From positions 2,859,501-2,923,500 of the forward strand of contig NZ_CP136187.1 of NCBI RefSeq assembly GCF_033193315.1: a stretch of 64,000 nt of DNA, given 5' to 3'. The first letter of the stretch is position 1, and each line of letters opens with the position of its first letter. The position numbers and the translations under genes are program-made. The notes beneath the pieces were generated by a model. That model worked only from the letters and a program-made list of their open reading frames with translations, was not told the DNA's origin and did no database searches. The stretch comes from Agathobaculum sp. NTUH-O15-33. Lineage in GTDB: Bacteria > Bacillota > Clostridia > Oscillospirales > Butyricicoccaceae. Shown here piece by piece: positions 8,976 to 18,448 of this stretch.

Positions 8976-11900
8976 CCGGCGTTCCCCCAATCTCGTCCCA
9001 AAATTCCTCGTTCGTCAAATGGCGCAGCAGGCGCGCGCGGTCGCCCGCGCTCTCATCGAACCGGCAGGCCGCGCGGTAATCGCACCAATCGCAATAGCTC
9101 GATACCTTGTCCTTTTTGCGCGGATCGGCACCTATGCTGCCCGCGCGCAGCTCGCGCCCCATTTCCAGCAGCTTTTGCCGCGTGTAGCGCGCCAGTCTGC
9201 CGAACTTCGCCAGATCGGCCACAGCCGAACGGGCGGTGAGCGTCGGCTCGTCCTCGCCCTTTTTCACCTTAACGGAAACGGGCAAAAAACGTCCGTCGCC
9301 CGAAAGGCCGCGCTCCATCGCGTCCAGCAGCTCCATATCGTCGGATACCAGACCGGAACGGCGCAGCGCCTTGTCGCGCATGTCGCGCAGCGTTTCTTCA
9401 TCCACAACCCGGGCGGCTTCGGGCAGCTCGTCCCTGACAGGTACGTACAGAATGCCCGCGGGCACGATCTCGTTTAGCTCGGCCGCCAGCCGTTCGCGGT
9501 AGCGGTCCAGCCCCTCCTGCTGCAAGGCGTACAGATAGATGATCATCTGCATGTTCAGGCCGTACCACACGTCGGACAGCGAAAACGACTTTTTGCCGCT
9601 TTTATAGTCCATCACGCGCAGATACAGGCGGCCGTCCTTTACATAGCCGTCCACCCGGTCGACCTTGCCGGAAAGCGCGACCTCCACGCCCGCGTCCTCG
9701 CACGAGATGGGCGGCAGATCGCCGGAGCGCGAAAAGTCCACCTCGTAATCGATGGGCGCGAAGTCGGAAACGCGCAATTCCTCCAGCACATTATCCAAAA
9801 TTTCCTCTGCGGTTTTGGTCAGCCTGCGGAAGAGATAGCGAAAGCGCGCGGTCTGCCCTTCCAGTCCGCCCAGCTCGTCCCGCACATAAGCGCGCACCGC
9901 CTCGCGGCAGGCGCGCTTTGCCTGCTCGGCCGTGGCCGCCGCCGCGCCGCCCGGATTTTCGCCCAGCGCGGTGAGCGCGTGTTCCAGCACATAATGGAGA
10001 AAAGTGCCGGTCTGCATCGCGTCGAATTTCGCCACGCGGCGCTTTTTCGCCTTCAGACCGTACTGCATGAAAAACGCGAACCGGCAGGAATAGAACGTAT
10101 CCACGCGCGACGCGGTCAGGTTCAGCTGCTTGCCGTACAGCCCGTCGATCGTGTGCCGGCTTTCGAGCGGGCCGCGCGCAAGCCGCTGGCTTTTCGCGGC
10201 GAGCACCCGTTCCTCTCCCCGGTAGGCTTCAAAGGCCGCGCGCGCGGCGGGCGTATGGTCGCCCGCGAGATAGGCGCAGGCCAGCTCGATCGCCGGGCCC
10301 TCGGCCTCCAGCCGGTCGGCGCTGCCGTGAAAATCCTTCATCGGCACGCCCGGCAGCAGGCTGCGCACCGCGCCGATGAAGTACGAGGGCCGCGCCTCCT
10401 TGCCCGCCGCGTCCGCCGCGTGCCAACAAAGGGTTAGGCTCTCCGTTGGGCAGGCCAGCGCGCGGTAAAGCGTTTCCTGCTCCATCAGCAGCCGTTCCGC
10501 CCCGTAGCTTTTCAGTTCCACGCCGAGGGCGTCCAGCTTTTCCCGGTCAAAATCCGTCAGCAGTCCCGCGCCCGCGCCGGTGCGCGGAATCAGCCCGTCG
10601 TTCACGCCAAGCAGGATCACATGCTTGGCGTTTTCGCCGCAGGCGCGGTCGATATCGCCGCAGGTCACCCGGTCGAGCGATACCGGGATGGTGCCCACTT
10701 CGTACTCGCCCAGCACCAGCCGAAACAGGGCGGAGAACCGCTCGGCCGTAAGCGGTATCTCTCCGCATACCCAAGCAAATTGCTCCATCGCGGAAACCAG
10801 GATGTCCCATAGCTGGCGGTATTCATCGGCCAGCTGCGGCCGCCCGGCCTCCTCGTGCGCTTCGGCGCGCTGCGCAAGGCGCTCGGGCGCGCGCACCGCG
10901 CACAAAAAGGCGTAGAGCGCGCGCACGCAATCCACCGCCGTGTTTTCGCCCGCAAGGGACGCGCGCAGCGCCGCAAACGGCGCGATCGCTTTTTCCCGCA
11001 GCGCGTTCAGTTCGGCCAAACGCGCGGAGGCGGCCTCGTCCATGGGCAGGCCGTAGCCGTCCGGATGCGCTTCCCACGGGCGCTCCCACGCGCCGCCGCG
11101 CAGGCCCCAAGTGAGCGCATAGTTTTCCAGCTTGTCGATCTCGTCCCAAGAAAGCGCGGTCAGGCCGGTCTTAAAGCAGCCGAACAGCTCCTCATAGTGG
11201 TAATGCGTGCGCACCGCCTCAAGCGCGAGGGCAACCAGCGCGATCGGCGGGCGGGAAAGCAGATCGGGCTTTTCGGCCAAAAAGCAGGGCACGCCGTACC
11301 GCTCCATCGCCATGGCGAGCGGAGCCTCGTACCCCGCCATATCGCGCGCGGCCACCACAAAATCACGGTACCGAAGTCCCTCCTCCCGCACGCGGCGGCG
11401 GATGAGCGCGGCCGCGTGCTCGCATTCCTCAAACACGGTCTCGGCGGCATAGATGCAAACGCCCTGCCCCTCTGCCGGACGCGGTGTGCGCAGCGGCAGC
11501 AGACCTTCCGCTTCCAGCGCCGCCAAATCGGCCGGGCGGGGTATTTTGCTTTCACCCAAGTCTATTTTTTCGGCTTCCTTGCCATGCCGCGCGGCCATGC
11601 GCGAAAGGGCCTTTACCGTGCGGCAGCCGGTCACGAACACATCGGGGTAGCGCAAATCGCCCGTCACCGCCACGGTGAGCGGCACGCCGCAGGCAAGCAT
11701 CGTGTCCAGCACCTGTGTTTCCTGCGGGGTGAAGCTCAAAAAGCCATCCAGATAGGCGGCAGCGCCGTCCAGCACGCCCGACGCCGCAAGGCCGTCCCGC
11801 AGCAGGGTCAGCCGGTCGCGCGGATCGGGCAGCGACTCGTCGCACAGCCGGTCGTAGGCGGTGAGCAGCACCGCCAGATCGGATAGCTTGGCCGCAAGCG

Positions 11901-12339
11901 CAGCGTCCTCCGCCTCGCCCGAAGCTTCAAAAAGCGACTGCGGCGGCACGGCGCAGGTCTTGCACTCATCGATCAGCGACAGCGCCTCGCGCAGCAGCTC
12001 AGGCTTATCCGCAAGGCCGGGCCACGCTTGGATGCTGGTTTGTACGGTAAGCGCGGCGCGCTGCAGGGTGAGCAGCCGCCCCGCGTCCGTCAGCGCCTGC
12101 TGCGCCAAGCCGCCCACGGCGGCCAGCACCCGGTCGGTCAGCCGCGAAAAGGTAAGCACTTCGGCGGTGCGCGCGCCATGGTTATTCGTGAATTTCGCGA
12201 GCCTCCGTTCGTATACGTGGGAATTTAGCTCAGGCACCAGAAGAATCTGCCGCCCCTCGCCCCGCTCGCAGCATCCGGCGATCTCGCGGAGCAGAAAGGT
12301 GCTTTTCCCGCTGCCCGCCCGGCCGGTCAGGATACGCAT
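8956..12339 (-). CDS. addB: ATP-dependent nuclease subunit B (AddB)
   Basis: 1127 residues. AddB is the second AddAB subunit: an inactivated helicase fold that recognises Chi, plus a RecB-family nuclease that cuts the 5' strand. The N-terminus carries GRAGSGKSTFLL (Walker A). The nuclease core has LRVMDYKSGKKSFSL with the catalytic Asp and Lys. The cysteines of the 4Fe-4S staple are visible as SCRFAFF upstream and CDWCDYRAACRF near the C-terminus. The start chosen follows AAAGGAGG, which is itself inside the longer reading (codons for K-G-G), so the downstream ATG at 12339 is preferred. It is the first gene of addB-addA. Confidence 0.95.
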   Translation of the reverse strand: MRILTGRAGSGKSTFLLREIAGCCERGEGRQILLVPELNSHVYERRLAKFTNNHGARTAEVLTFSRLTDRVLAAVGGLAQQALTDAGRLLTLQRAALTVQTSIQAWPGLADKPELLREALSLIDECKTCAVPPQSLFEASGEAEDAALAAKLSDLAVLLTAYDRLCDESLPDPRDRLTLLRDGLAASGVLDGAAAYLDGFLSFTPQETQVLDTMLACGVPLTVAVTGDLRYPDVFVTGCRTVKALSRMAARHGKEAEKIDLGESKIPRPADLAALEAEGLLPLRTPRPAEGQGVCIYAAETVFEECEHAAALIRRRVREEGLRYRDFVVAARDMAGYEAPLAMAMERYGVPCFLAEKPDLLSRPPIALVALALEAVRTHYHYEELFGCFKTGLTALSWDEIDKLENYALTWGLRGGAWERPWEAHPDGYGLPMDEAASARLAELNALREKAIAPFAALRASLAGENTAVDCVRALYAFLCAVRAPERLAQRAEAHEEAGRPQLADEYRQLWDILVSAMEQFAWVCGEIPLTAERFSALFRLVLGEYEVGTIPVSLDRVTCGDIDRACGENAKHVILLGVNDGLIPRTGAGAGLLTDFDREKLDALGVELKSYGAERLLMEQETLYRALACPTESLTLCWHAADAAGKEARPSYFIGAVRSLLPGVPMKDFHGSADRLEAEGPAIELACAYLAGDHTPAARAAFEAYRGEERVLAAKSQRLARGPLESRHTIDGLYGKQLNLTASRVDTFYSCRFAFFMQYGLKAKKRRVAKFDAMQTGTFLHYVLEHALTALGENPGGAAAATAEQAKRACREAVRAYVRDELGGLEGQTARFRYLFRRLTKTAEEILDNVLEELRVSDFAPIDYEVDFSRSGDLPPISCEDAGVEVALSGKVDRVDGYVKDGRLYLRVMDYKSGKKSFSLSDVWYGLNMQMIIYLYALQQEGLDRYRERLAAELNEIVPAGILYVPVRDELPEAARVVDEETLRDMRDKALRRSGLVSDDMELLDAMERGLSGDGRFLPVSVKVKKGEDEPTLTARSAVADLAKFGRLARYTRQKLLEMGRELRAGSIGADPRKKDKVSSYCDWCDYRAACRFDESAGDRARLLRHLTNEEFWDEIGGTPDAAVDK

Positions 12340-12401
12340 ACCGCCGCCTCCTTTCAAAAACATGATATTTCTTTATATGGTAGCACGGAACAGAAAAAGA
12401 A

Positions 12402-12432
12402 GCAAGGTATAGTGTTTTCCACTATACCTTGC
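12402..12432. repeat. 31-bp palindrome, left copy of a direct pair
   Basis: GCAAGGTATAGTG and CACTATACCTTGC form a 13-bp perfect stem around TTTTC. An almost identical 31-mer, with one base changed, lies at 12656-12686 in the same orientation. The two copies flank the multi-hairpin element between addB and the GGDEF-EAL gene. Confidence 0.8.
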
Positions 12433-12444
12433 CTCACAGCGTAT

Positions 12445-12655
12445 CAAAGAACTCCCTCGCGCCGCAGCGCGCATAAAATAGAATTTTGCCGTTTGCGGCA
12501 AAATTCATAAAAACCGGGAGCATGTATCTCGGTTTTTATACAAACCGACTTCAAGTGTGCCTGTAAGGCGCGCGCAGAAGTCGGAATTCTCGATCGAAAT
12601 GGGGCTTTGTTTCGATCGACAGACTGTCAAAACTTGTTTTTTGACAGTCTGAGAG
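12445..12655 (+). repeat. Multi-hairpin interspersed repeat element, copy 1
   Basis: A non-coding run of consecutive hairpins: 12481-12506 (GAATTTTGCC arms), 12507-12539 (ATAAAAACCG arms), 12545-12584 (CCGACTT arms), 12591-12618 (CGATCGAAA arms) and 12620-12651 (CAGACTGTCAAAA arms). A second, shorter copy in opposite orientation occupies 52601-52746. None of the stems is followed by a proper U-tract, so they are not simple terminators. There is no open reading frame. It behaves like a REP/BIME-type or MITE-type sequence. Confidence 0.8.
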
Positions 12656-12686
12656 GCAAGGTATAGTGTTTTCCACTATCCCTTGC
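12656..12686. repeat. 31-bp palindrome, right copy of a direct pair
   Basis: This is the same 31-mer as at 12402-12432 with a single A-to-C change in the second arm. It sits just past the stop of the GGDEF-EAL gene and marks the right edge of the hairpin element. Confidence 0.8.
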
Positions 12687-12699
12687 TTCAGGCTGTCAC

Positions 12700-15414
12700 C
12701 TATAAGTACCGTGATTCGTATTCCTCTATGGGGATCGGCTTGCTGAACAGATATCCCTGCACCAGCTCCACGCCGCAAGCGCGCAAAGCGCCCAGCTGTT
12801 CCTCTTGCTCAATGCCTTCGGCCACCAGTTGGATCCCCATCTTCTTGCAGCTATCCACGATCGATGTGATCATGGCCTGCGTTTTGGCGTTGCTCGCCAC
12901 ATCCTGCACCATGCTTTTATCCAGCTTTAGCACGTCGAATTCCACCGCCGTCAGCAACGCCAAGTTGGCGTAATCGGTGCCAAAATCGTCTATCGTGACC
13001 GCAAAGCCCTTCCGTCGCAGCTCCGTGACCAGACGGCTGATGTCGATCCCATCCACTTCCCGCACGCTTTCCGTGATCTCGATCTCCAAGTAAGTGGGCG
13101 AAATACCGTATTTCCGGCATATCTCGACCAACCGCTCGACAAAGTGCGGCTGAATCAGCGAGTAGCGGGAAAAGTTGATGGCAACCGGAAAACCGCTTTT
13201 GCCTTCCTTAAACCAAGAATCGATCTTGGAGCAGACCAGCTCGAAAACGTAAAAATCGATCTGGCTGATCGTCTTCGCTTCTTCCAAAAGCGGGAGAAAA
13301 TTGCCCGGCAAAACCAACGCGCCGTCGCTGGACTGGTAACGGATCAGCGCCTCCGCGCCCACCGCCGTGCGGTCGGAGGACGATACCTTGGGCTGCAAGT
13401 AAACCACAAAACGTTCCCGGTTTATTTCTTCCCGCAGGATGTTCGGATCCGCGAGCTGCAGCACGTCGTCGCTGTGATAACGATAGCGGTTTGCCGCTTT
13501 GTTTTTTCTGTAAAACTCTTTTTTGTCTTCATACATTTTGGCGTCCGCATCGGCCACGATTTGGTTGGGATTTTGGAAGCTTTTCGCCCAATGGGTGCCG
13601 ATGGCCGCTTTACAGCGGGCATCAAACGCAAAGCTTTGTTTAAGCTGCGCCACCTTTTCTTCAAACCGATCCTCGGGTATATTCAGGCAGATGACGACAA
13701 ATTCATCGCCGCCCACCCGGTAACAATCCGATTGCCGGAACACCGCCTTTATTTTACCGGCCGCCTCGATCAGCAGCTGGTCGCCTCTGGCGTGCCCCTG
13801 CTTGTCATTGACCGCCTTTAACCCGTTTACGTCGAGATAGACGATGCCGACAGACACGTTTTCATCCGCCAGCAAATCCAGATCTTTGATAAACCGGTTG
13901 CGGTTATAAAACGAAGTCAGGGTATCGTAAAAGCTCAAATGCGAAAGCTGCTGTTCATTTTCCGCGCGGCGAAACGCCAGCATCATGAAGTAGCAGAGCG
14001 TTTGCAGCAGCGACGCAATATTCCACAGCTTATCCTTCGGCGGATTATCCACACCCAGACAGCCGGTAAGCTTGCCGTCGCGTTCCAGCGGCGCCACAAC
14101 AAGGCTATTGATGCCCTGCACCGCAAGCGTTTGGTATTCCTCCGGATCGCTTACGCGGTAATCCTCCACATCCTCGATCACGACGCATTCCTGCTTTTCA
14201 AACGTCGGGATCCAGCGGCCGAAGGCGGACATCGGCACAGCCTGCAGGTTTTCCTTTTGCGGTGCAACGCCGGGCGCGCACCATTCATAATCATTAGAAC
14301 TCGAACCGCTGTGGAAACTGAATATATAGGCGCGCTCCGCCCCTAAAAAAGTAGTGACCTGTTCCAGCATCCGGTGGATATCGTTATCCAGATCGCGCCC
14401 TTGGTAAAGAATCCGGATGCATTCCATCACCATATTTTCCGTGTCCAGCGCGTATTTCAGCTTTTGCTTCTCTTGCTCCACCTGCGTCATATCAAAGGCG
14501 ATTTCCAGACGGGCCATGCGTCCATCCCATTCGACCAGCCTGTCCTTGAGCATATAATGGCGCTTGGTCAACGGATTGGTGGTTTCCCAGCTATAATTTT
14601 CTCCCGGCTTCAGCTTTGCGTTCGTGCAGTAGGGACACGGGCTGTCCCTGCCTTGCAGCGCCTGATAGCACATCTGGCCGTTCACCTCGTCCAGATGGAA
14701 CGTTTTTTTGCCCGCCTCGTTGACAAACAGCAACTCGTAGGTTTCAATATCCGACACGTAGATGAGTTCGGATATTTCATTGATGGGCGCCTGCAGCGCC
14801 TTGGTCATCTGCGTCAGATGCTCGCTTCTCTTTTCGTTTTCATTCTGTGCTTTTTCAAGCGCCTTTTCCCGTTTATTTTGCACCGAGCTGAGCCAGATCA
14901 GAAATACCGCCACGACCATAAAGACAGCAGCCAAGATTAAAAAGCAGATCTTGACGATGCGCGCGTTGCGCGCCGAATACGCCTCCGCCTCGGATACCGT
15001 ACGGTCCGCAAGGTCGAAATACTGTTCGCTCAGCTCGAACAGCCGCCGGTCGTCCGCGCCCTGCCGCACATGTAGAATCTCGGTTTTCAGCTCCGCCCAT
15101 TCGCCTTCCATTTCGAGCATCAGCTGCTGGAACGCCGCGTCATTGAGCCGGATCAGCCCAAGCTCGCCTTCACCGGTTTTCAGTTCCTCTATGATGGCGT
15201 CCAGACGCCGTATCAGCGCGTCGTTGTTCATGCCCTGCATTTCCTGCTTGATCAGCCTTTGCGTCGCGCCGCGCACCACGCCCGCGTAATTGATGACGCG
15301 GGCGTTGCCTTGCAGCCTTTCAATGAATACAATGGACAGCAAGCCCACCGCAGCCAAAGCGATTGATAAAACAATGGCAATTAGTTTCTTTCGCCATGCA
15401 TTGCCGCTCGTCAT
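12700..15414 (-). CDS. Membrane-bound GGDEF-EAL protein (c-di-GMP turnover)
   Basis: 904 residues. Transmembrane helix 1 covers about residues 9-29. A periplasmic four-helix sensor of the PilJ/NarX type (VINYAGVVRGATQRLIK) follows. Helix 2 is at about 150-172 and leads into a coiled coil. Next come a PAS-like segment (about 205-310), a GAF domain (about 335-480), GGDEF (YRVGGDEFVV, about 566) and EAL (about 660-900). The EAL domain keeps EALIRYQ, LEIEITES, IDDFGTDYANL and LVAEGIEQ, so the metal and catalytic residues are present. Both synthesis and hydrolysis of c-di-GMP are possible. The downstream gap holds the hairpin element, with no clear terminator. Confidence 0.92.
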   Translation of the reverse strand: MTSGNAWRKKLIAIVLSIALAAVGLLSIVFIERLQGNARVINYAGVVRGATQRLIKQEMQGMNNDALIRRLDAIIEELKTGEGELGLIRLNDAAFQQLMLEMEGEWAELKTEILHVRQGADDRRLFELSEQYFDLADRTVSEAEAYSARNARIVKICFLILAAVFMVVAVFLIWLSSVQNKREKALEKAQNENEKRSEHLTQMTKALQAPINEISELIYVSDIETYELLFVNEAGKKTFHLDEVNGQMCYQALQGRDSPCPYCTNAKLKPGENYSWETTNPLTKRHYMLKDRLVEWDGRMARLEIAFDMTQVEQEKQKLKYALDTENMVMECIRILYQGRDLDNDIHRMLEQVTTFLGAERAYIFSFHSGSSSNDYEWCAPGVAPQKENLQAVPMSAFGRWIPTFEKQECVVIEDVEDYRVSDPEEYQTLAVQGINSLVVAPLERDGKLTGCLGVDNPPKDKLWNIASLLQTLCYFMMLAFRRAENEQQLSHLSFYDTLTSFYNRNRFIKDLDLLADENVSVGIVYLDVNGLKAVNDKQGHARGDQLLIEAAGKIKAVFRQSDCYRVGGDEFVVICLNIPEDRFEEKVAQLKQSFAFDARCKAAIGTHWAKSFQNPNQIVADADAKMYEDKKEFYRKNKAANRYRYHSDDVLQLADPNILREEINRERFVVYLQPKVSSSDRTAVGAEALIRYQSSDGALVLPGNFLPLLEEAKTISQIDFYVFELVCSKIDSWFKEGKSGFPVAINFSRYSLIQPHFVERLVEICRKYGISPTYLEIEITESVREVDGIDISRLVTELRRKGFAVTIDDFGTDYANLALLTAVEFDVLKLDKSMVQDVASNAKTQAMITSIVDSCKKMGIQLVAEGIEQEEQLGALRACGVELVQGYLFSKPIPIEEYESRYL

Positions 15415-15535
15415 GCCGCTCCCCCCATGTATCCTAAATCTGTTTATAGCAAAAAACCGCCTGTCACATAGCGCGAAACAGGCCGGTAAAGATGCGTTAA
15501 AATACGATAAGCGGGAACAATATCCCCGCCAATTT

Positions 15536-15554
15536 GTATACTATTTTAGTATGC
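15536..15554. promoter_or_regulatory. Palindromic operator-like site upstream of the GGDEF-EAL gene
   Basis: GTATACTA-TTT-TAGTATGC, 8-bp arms with one mismatch, lies about 125 bp upstream of the GGDEF-EAL start. The rest of the 280-bp gap (15415-15696) holds only AT-rich promoter-like sequence and the CcdA gene's trailing hairpin at 15654-15683. I cannot assign a regulator. Confidence 0.35.
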
Positions 15555-15653
15555 AAATGGATGCCATCCTAAAAACTGATACCGTTTTCAAGACTCAGTA
15601 TAGCACAGGAAACAAGCTTTTGCAAACATTGATTATGCCCCCGGAAACGCGGC

Positions 15654-15683
15654 GCGCGCCGCAGGCTAAAACCTGCGGCGCGC
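15654..15683 (-). terminator. GC-rich hairpin after the CcdA-thioredoxin gene
   Basis: GCGCGCCGCAGG pairs with its complement around CTAAAA. It begins 13 nt past the stop of the redox operon's last gene. No run of T follows on the minus strand, so it may act as a 3' end-protecting or weak termination structure. Confidence 0.5.
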
Positions 15684-15696
15684 CTGTTCTTCCGCC

Positions 15697-17013
15697 TTAT
15701 TGCGCGGCGGAGCCTTCCATCGTTTGCTTGACGATGCTTTCCATCATATCCGCGGAAAGAGACTGCACAATATAGCCGAAAACATTGCCGTCCTTATCGA
15801 TCATAAAGGTGGTCGGAAACGCGCTGACCGCGTAATCGGCGAACACATCGCCCGTTGTATCCATCACGACCGGATAGGAATAACCGTTATCCGTCAAAAA
15901 CTGCGTCACCTCGGCCTCGCTCACATCCTGATTGTACGGATGTTCGTCGGTTTTTGGATTGGCTACGCCCAGCACCACCAAATCCTCCGCGTTTTTTCCG
16001 TAGCTTTCATAAAGCGCCTGAATATCCGGCATTTCGCGGCGGCACGGCGGGCACCAAGTGGCCCAAAAGTTGAGGAACACGGTCTTGCCCTTGTAATCCG
16101 ATAGCGTATGCGTTTCGCCGAACTGATCGGTCAGCGTAAAATCGGGCGCTACGATAACGTCCTTATCCTCCGGCTGCGCGGCTGTGCCGTCCTGCGTTTC
16201 GCTCTCGTCCGGAGCGGGCTCGGCCGGCTCCGGCTCCTTGGGCTCGTTCGTTGTTGTTTGATCTTGCTGTCCCGCCAGCGAGCCCACGTTCGACAAGTAA
16301 CTGGTCACGCCGTTCATGAAGCCTGTGAGCGTCATCACGCCCATCAGGATGAGCAGCGCGCCGCCTACCTTGACGGTGTAGCGCACCACCTGACCGTGCT
16401 TTTTGAAAAAGTCCAGCACCGCGCCGGTGAACAGGCCGACCGCGATAAACGGCAGCACAAAGCCCAGCGTATACACGCCGATGAGCAGAAAGCCCATGGC
16501 GGAGGTGCCCGCGGAGGACGCCATCAGCAGCACGCTGCCCAGCGCGGGGCCGACGCACGGCGTCCATGCAAAGCTGAACGTAAAGCCCAAAACAAAGGCC
16601 ACGGCGGGGTTCATGGCGAACCGGTCGAGCCGGAACGGCAGCCGCCGCTCGCGCTCGATCGCGTTCGCGTGGCCAAACACGCCGAACTGGTACAGGCCGA
16701 ACAGCACCATGATGATGCCGCTGATGCGCGCGAACCACGCGCGGTTACTGCTGAAAAACCGGCCCAGCGCCGTGAAGCCGAAGCCCAGCAAAAAGAAGGT
16801 GAAACTGACGCCGAGCACGAAAAACAGCGTATTAAGCAGCACCCGGCGGCGCGGGTAATGCACGGTGCCGTCCTCGTCCACAGTTTTTGCGCCGCCCGCG
16901 AGGTAGCCGACATAAAGCGGCACCAGCGGCAGCACACAGGGCGAGAAAAAGCTTAAAATGCCCTGCAAGAATACGGTCAGCGCCGGCACGCCGGCGGATA
17001 CGGTAAAGCCCAT
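15697..17013 (-). CDS. CcdA-type membrane electron carrier fused to a TlpA/ResA-like thioredoxin
   Basis: 438 residues. Residues 1-230 are a CcdA/DsbD-type six-helix domain with GILSFFSPCVLPLVP in helix 1 and the partner cysteine in SFAWTPCVGPALGS, which together carry electrons across the membrane. A low-complexity linker rich in P, E, D and T (about 250-290) joins this to an extracytoplasmic thioredoxin-fold domain with the redox pair in LNFWATWCPPCRREM. The fusion should reduce extracytoplasmic disulfides, or feed a peroxide- or sulfenate-repair reductase, using cytosolic reductant. It is the last gene of the rhodanese-Rrf2-reductase operon, 51 bp after the reductase gene. Confidence 0.9.
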   Translation of the reverse strand: MGFTVSAGVPALTVFLQGILSFFSPCVLPLVPLYVGYLAGGAKTVDEDGTVHYPRRRVLLNTLFFVLGVSFTFFLLGFGFTALGRFFSSNRAWFARISGIIMVLFGLYQFGVFGHANAIERERRLPFRLDRFAMNPAVAFVLGFTFSFAWTPCVGPALGSVLLMASSAGTSAMGFLLIGVYTLGFVLPFIAVGLFTGAVLDFFKKHGQVVRYTVKVGGALLILMGVMTLTGFMNGVTSYLSNVGSLAGQQDQTTTNEPKEPEPAEPAPDESETQDGTAAQPEDKDVIVAPDFTLTDQFGETHTLSDYKGKTVFLNFWATWCPPCRREMPDIQALYESYGKNAEDLVVLGVANPKTDEHPYNQDVSEAEVTQFLTDNGYSYPVVMDTTGDVFADYAVSAFPTTFMIDKDGNVFGYIVQSLSADMMESIVKQTMEGSAAQ

Positions 17014-17064
17014 AGGGTTAACTCCTTATTCCATCGTTTCGGGTGGAAAGCGGTGCGCTGTCGC

Positions 17065-18435
17065 TCAGGAAAGAGCGGCAAACAGATCGTTCAGCGCCTC
17101 ACTCATCGTCGGGTGGGTGTAGATCGCGTCGCGCAGCACGGTGTACGGCAGCTTTGCGTCCATTGCCAGCTTAATCAGGTTGATCATCTCATGCGATTCC
17201 GCGCAAAACAGATGCGCGCCGAGAATCAGGCCGGTGTCCGCGTCCACGATCGCCTTTAAAAAGCCGGTGGGCTGACGCAGCACCTGCGCCTTCGGGATCG
17301 CGGCGGCGGGCAGACGGGCGACCTTGATCGCATGGCCCTGCTTTTTCGCTTCGTCCTCGGTCATGCCGACGCGGGACAGCGGCGGATCGAGGAACACGCT
17401 GTAAGGAACCGCGCCGCGGTTCTCCGTGGTGCGCGTTCCGTCGCCCATGAGCTGGGATTTCACGATGCGGGAATCATCCAGCGAAATATAGGTGAACTGC
17501 AAGCCGCCTACCACGTCGCCCATAGCCCAAATATTGTCCGCCGTGGTGCGTAACGTTTCATCCACCTGCACCGCGCCGCGCGGGGTAAGCTGCACGCCCG
17601 CCGCTTCCAGATTCAGACCGCCCACGTTAGGCCGGCGGCCGGTCGCGATCAGCACGGCTTCCGCCGGGTATTCGTCCGGCGCGCCGTCGCGCAAAACCGT
17701 GACGACGGCGTGACCCGTTTCATCCCGCACGCCCGCTACCTTAACGCCGCGCAGCACCTTGGCGCCGCGCGCTTCCAGACTTTCCAGTACCTTGGCGGCT
17801 ACCTCGGCGTCCTCGCGCGGAATAAACGTCTCACCGTCCTGCGCGATGGTCACTTCGGAGCCAAAGTTCAGGTAGTAGGAAGCAAACTCAAGGCCGATGT
17901 AGCCGCCGCCGACGATAAACAGGCGGCGGGGCAATTCTTCCAGCTCCATCATGGCTTCGCTCACACGGGCGAAGCGGCTTTCGACCAGCCCTTCGATCGG
18001 CGGCACGAACGGACGCGCGCCGGTGTTGATCAATATCTTATCCGCGTTTAGCCGCTCTTCGCCGCCATCCGCAAGCTTTACCGAAATCGTGTGCGCGTCG
18101 ACGAACGAAGCCGTGCCGACGATGACGGACACGCCCGCGCCAGCCGCCTTATCATAGTTCTTTTGGCGCAGCATGGCGGTCAGTCTGCGCTTTTCCTCAA
18201 TCGCGGCGCGGTAACGGGCCGCCTTGGCCGCAAAATCGCCGCCCTGCGCCGCGCTTAGGCGCGCCGCGTGCTCGAGCGACTTGGTCGGGATGCAGGCCAC
18301 GTTGATGCAGGTGCCGCCGAACATTTGATCGCTCTGCTCCACAAGGGCCACCTTTTGTCCCGCTCCGGCGAGCGCGCCCGCCATCGTCTTGCCGCCCTTG
18401 CCAAAACCGATCACTACGGTATCAAACTGTTTCAT
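17065..18435 (-). CDS. FAD-dependent pyridine nucleotide-disulfide oxidoreductase, MerA/RclA-like
   Basis: 456 residues of the class I flavin disulfide reductases. The FAD motif is VVIGFGKGGKTMAG. The redox-active pair is in GGTCINVACIPTKSL. The NAD(P)H motif is LFIVGGGYIGLEFASYY, followed by the second FAD motif NIWAMGDVVGG. The C-terminal dimer domain ends HPTMSEALNDLF. This ending and the lack of an N-terminal metal-binding domain or C-terminal vicinal Cys pair point to the RclA / hypothiocyanous acid reductase group rather than mercuric reductase. The likely role is detoxifying reactive chlorine or thiocyanate species, or reducing a thiol partner. It starts 13 bp after the Rrf2 gene. Exact substrate uncertain. 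Confidence 0.85.
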   Translation of the reverse strand: MKQFDTVVIGFGKGGKTMAGALAGAGQKVALVEQSDQMFGGTCINVACIPTKSLEHAARLSAAQGGDFAAKAARYRAAIEEKRRLTAMLRQKNYDKAAGAGVSVIVGTASFVDAHTISVKLADGGEERLNADKILINTGARPFVPPIEGLVESRFARVSEAMMELEELPRRLFIVGGGYIGLEFASYYLNFGSEVTIAQDGETFIPREDAEVAAKVLESLEARGAKVLRGVKVAGVRDETGHAVVTVLRDGAPDEYPAEAVLIATGRRPNVGGLNLEAAGVQLTPRGAVQVDETLRTTADNIWAMGDVVGGLQFTYISLDDSRIVKSQLMGDGTRTTENRGAVPYSVFLDPPLSRVGMTEDEAKKQGHAIKVARLPAAAIPKAQVLRQPTGFLKAIVDADTGLILGAHLFCAESHEMINLIKLAMDAKLPYTVLRDAIYTHPTMSEALNDLFAALS

Positions 18436-18448
18436 GCAAAATCGCTCC

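Noticed and set aside
5415..12339. AddAB as a phage-defence island
   Set aside because: AddAB is the normal recombination nuclease of Firmicutes, and no other defence genes are nearby.
12402..12686. Consecutive hairpins as a row of terminators or a tRNA cluster
   Set aside because: No T-tracts follow the stems and no acceptor/anticodon/TPsiC features are present.
17065..18435. Mercuric reductase (merA)
   Set aside because: No N-terminal heavy-metal domain, no C-terminal vicinal cysteines and no merR/merT neighbours; the C-terminus fits RclA-like enzymes better.
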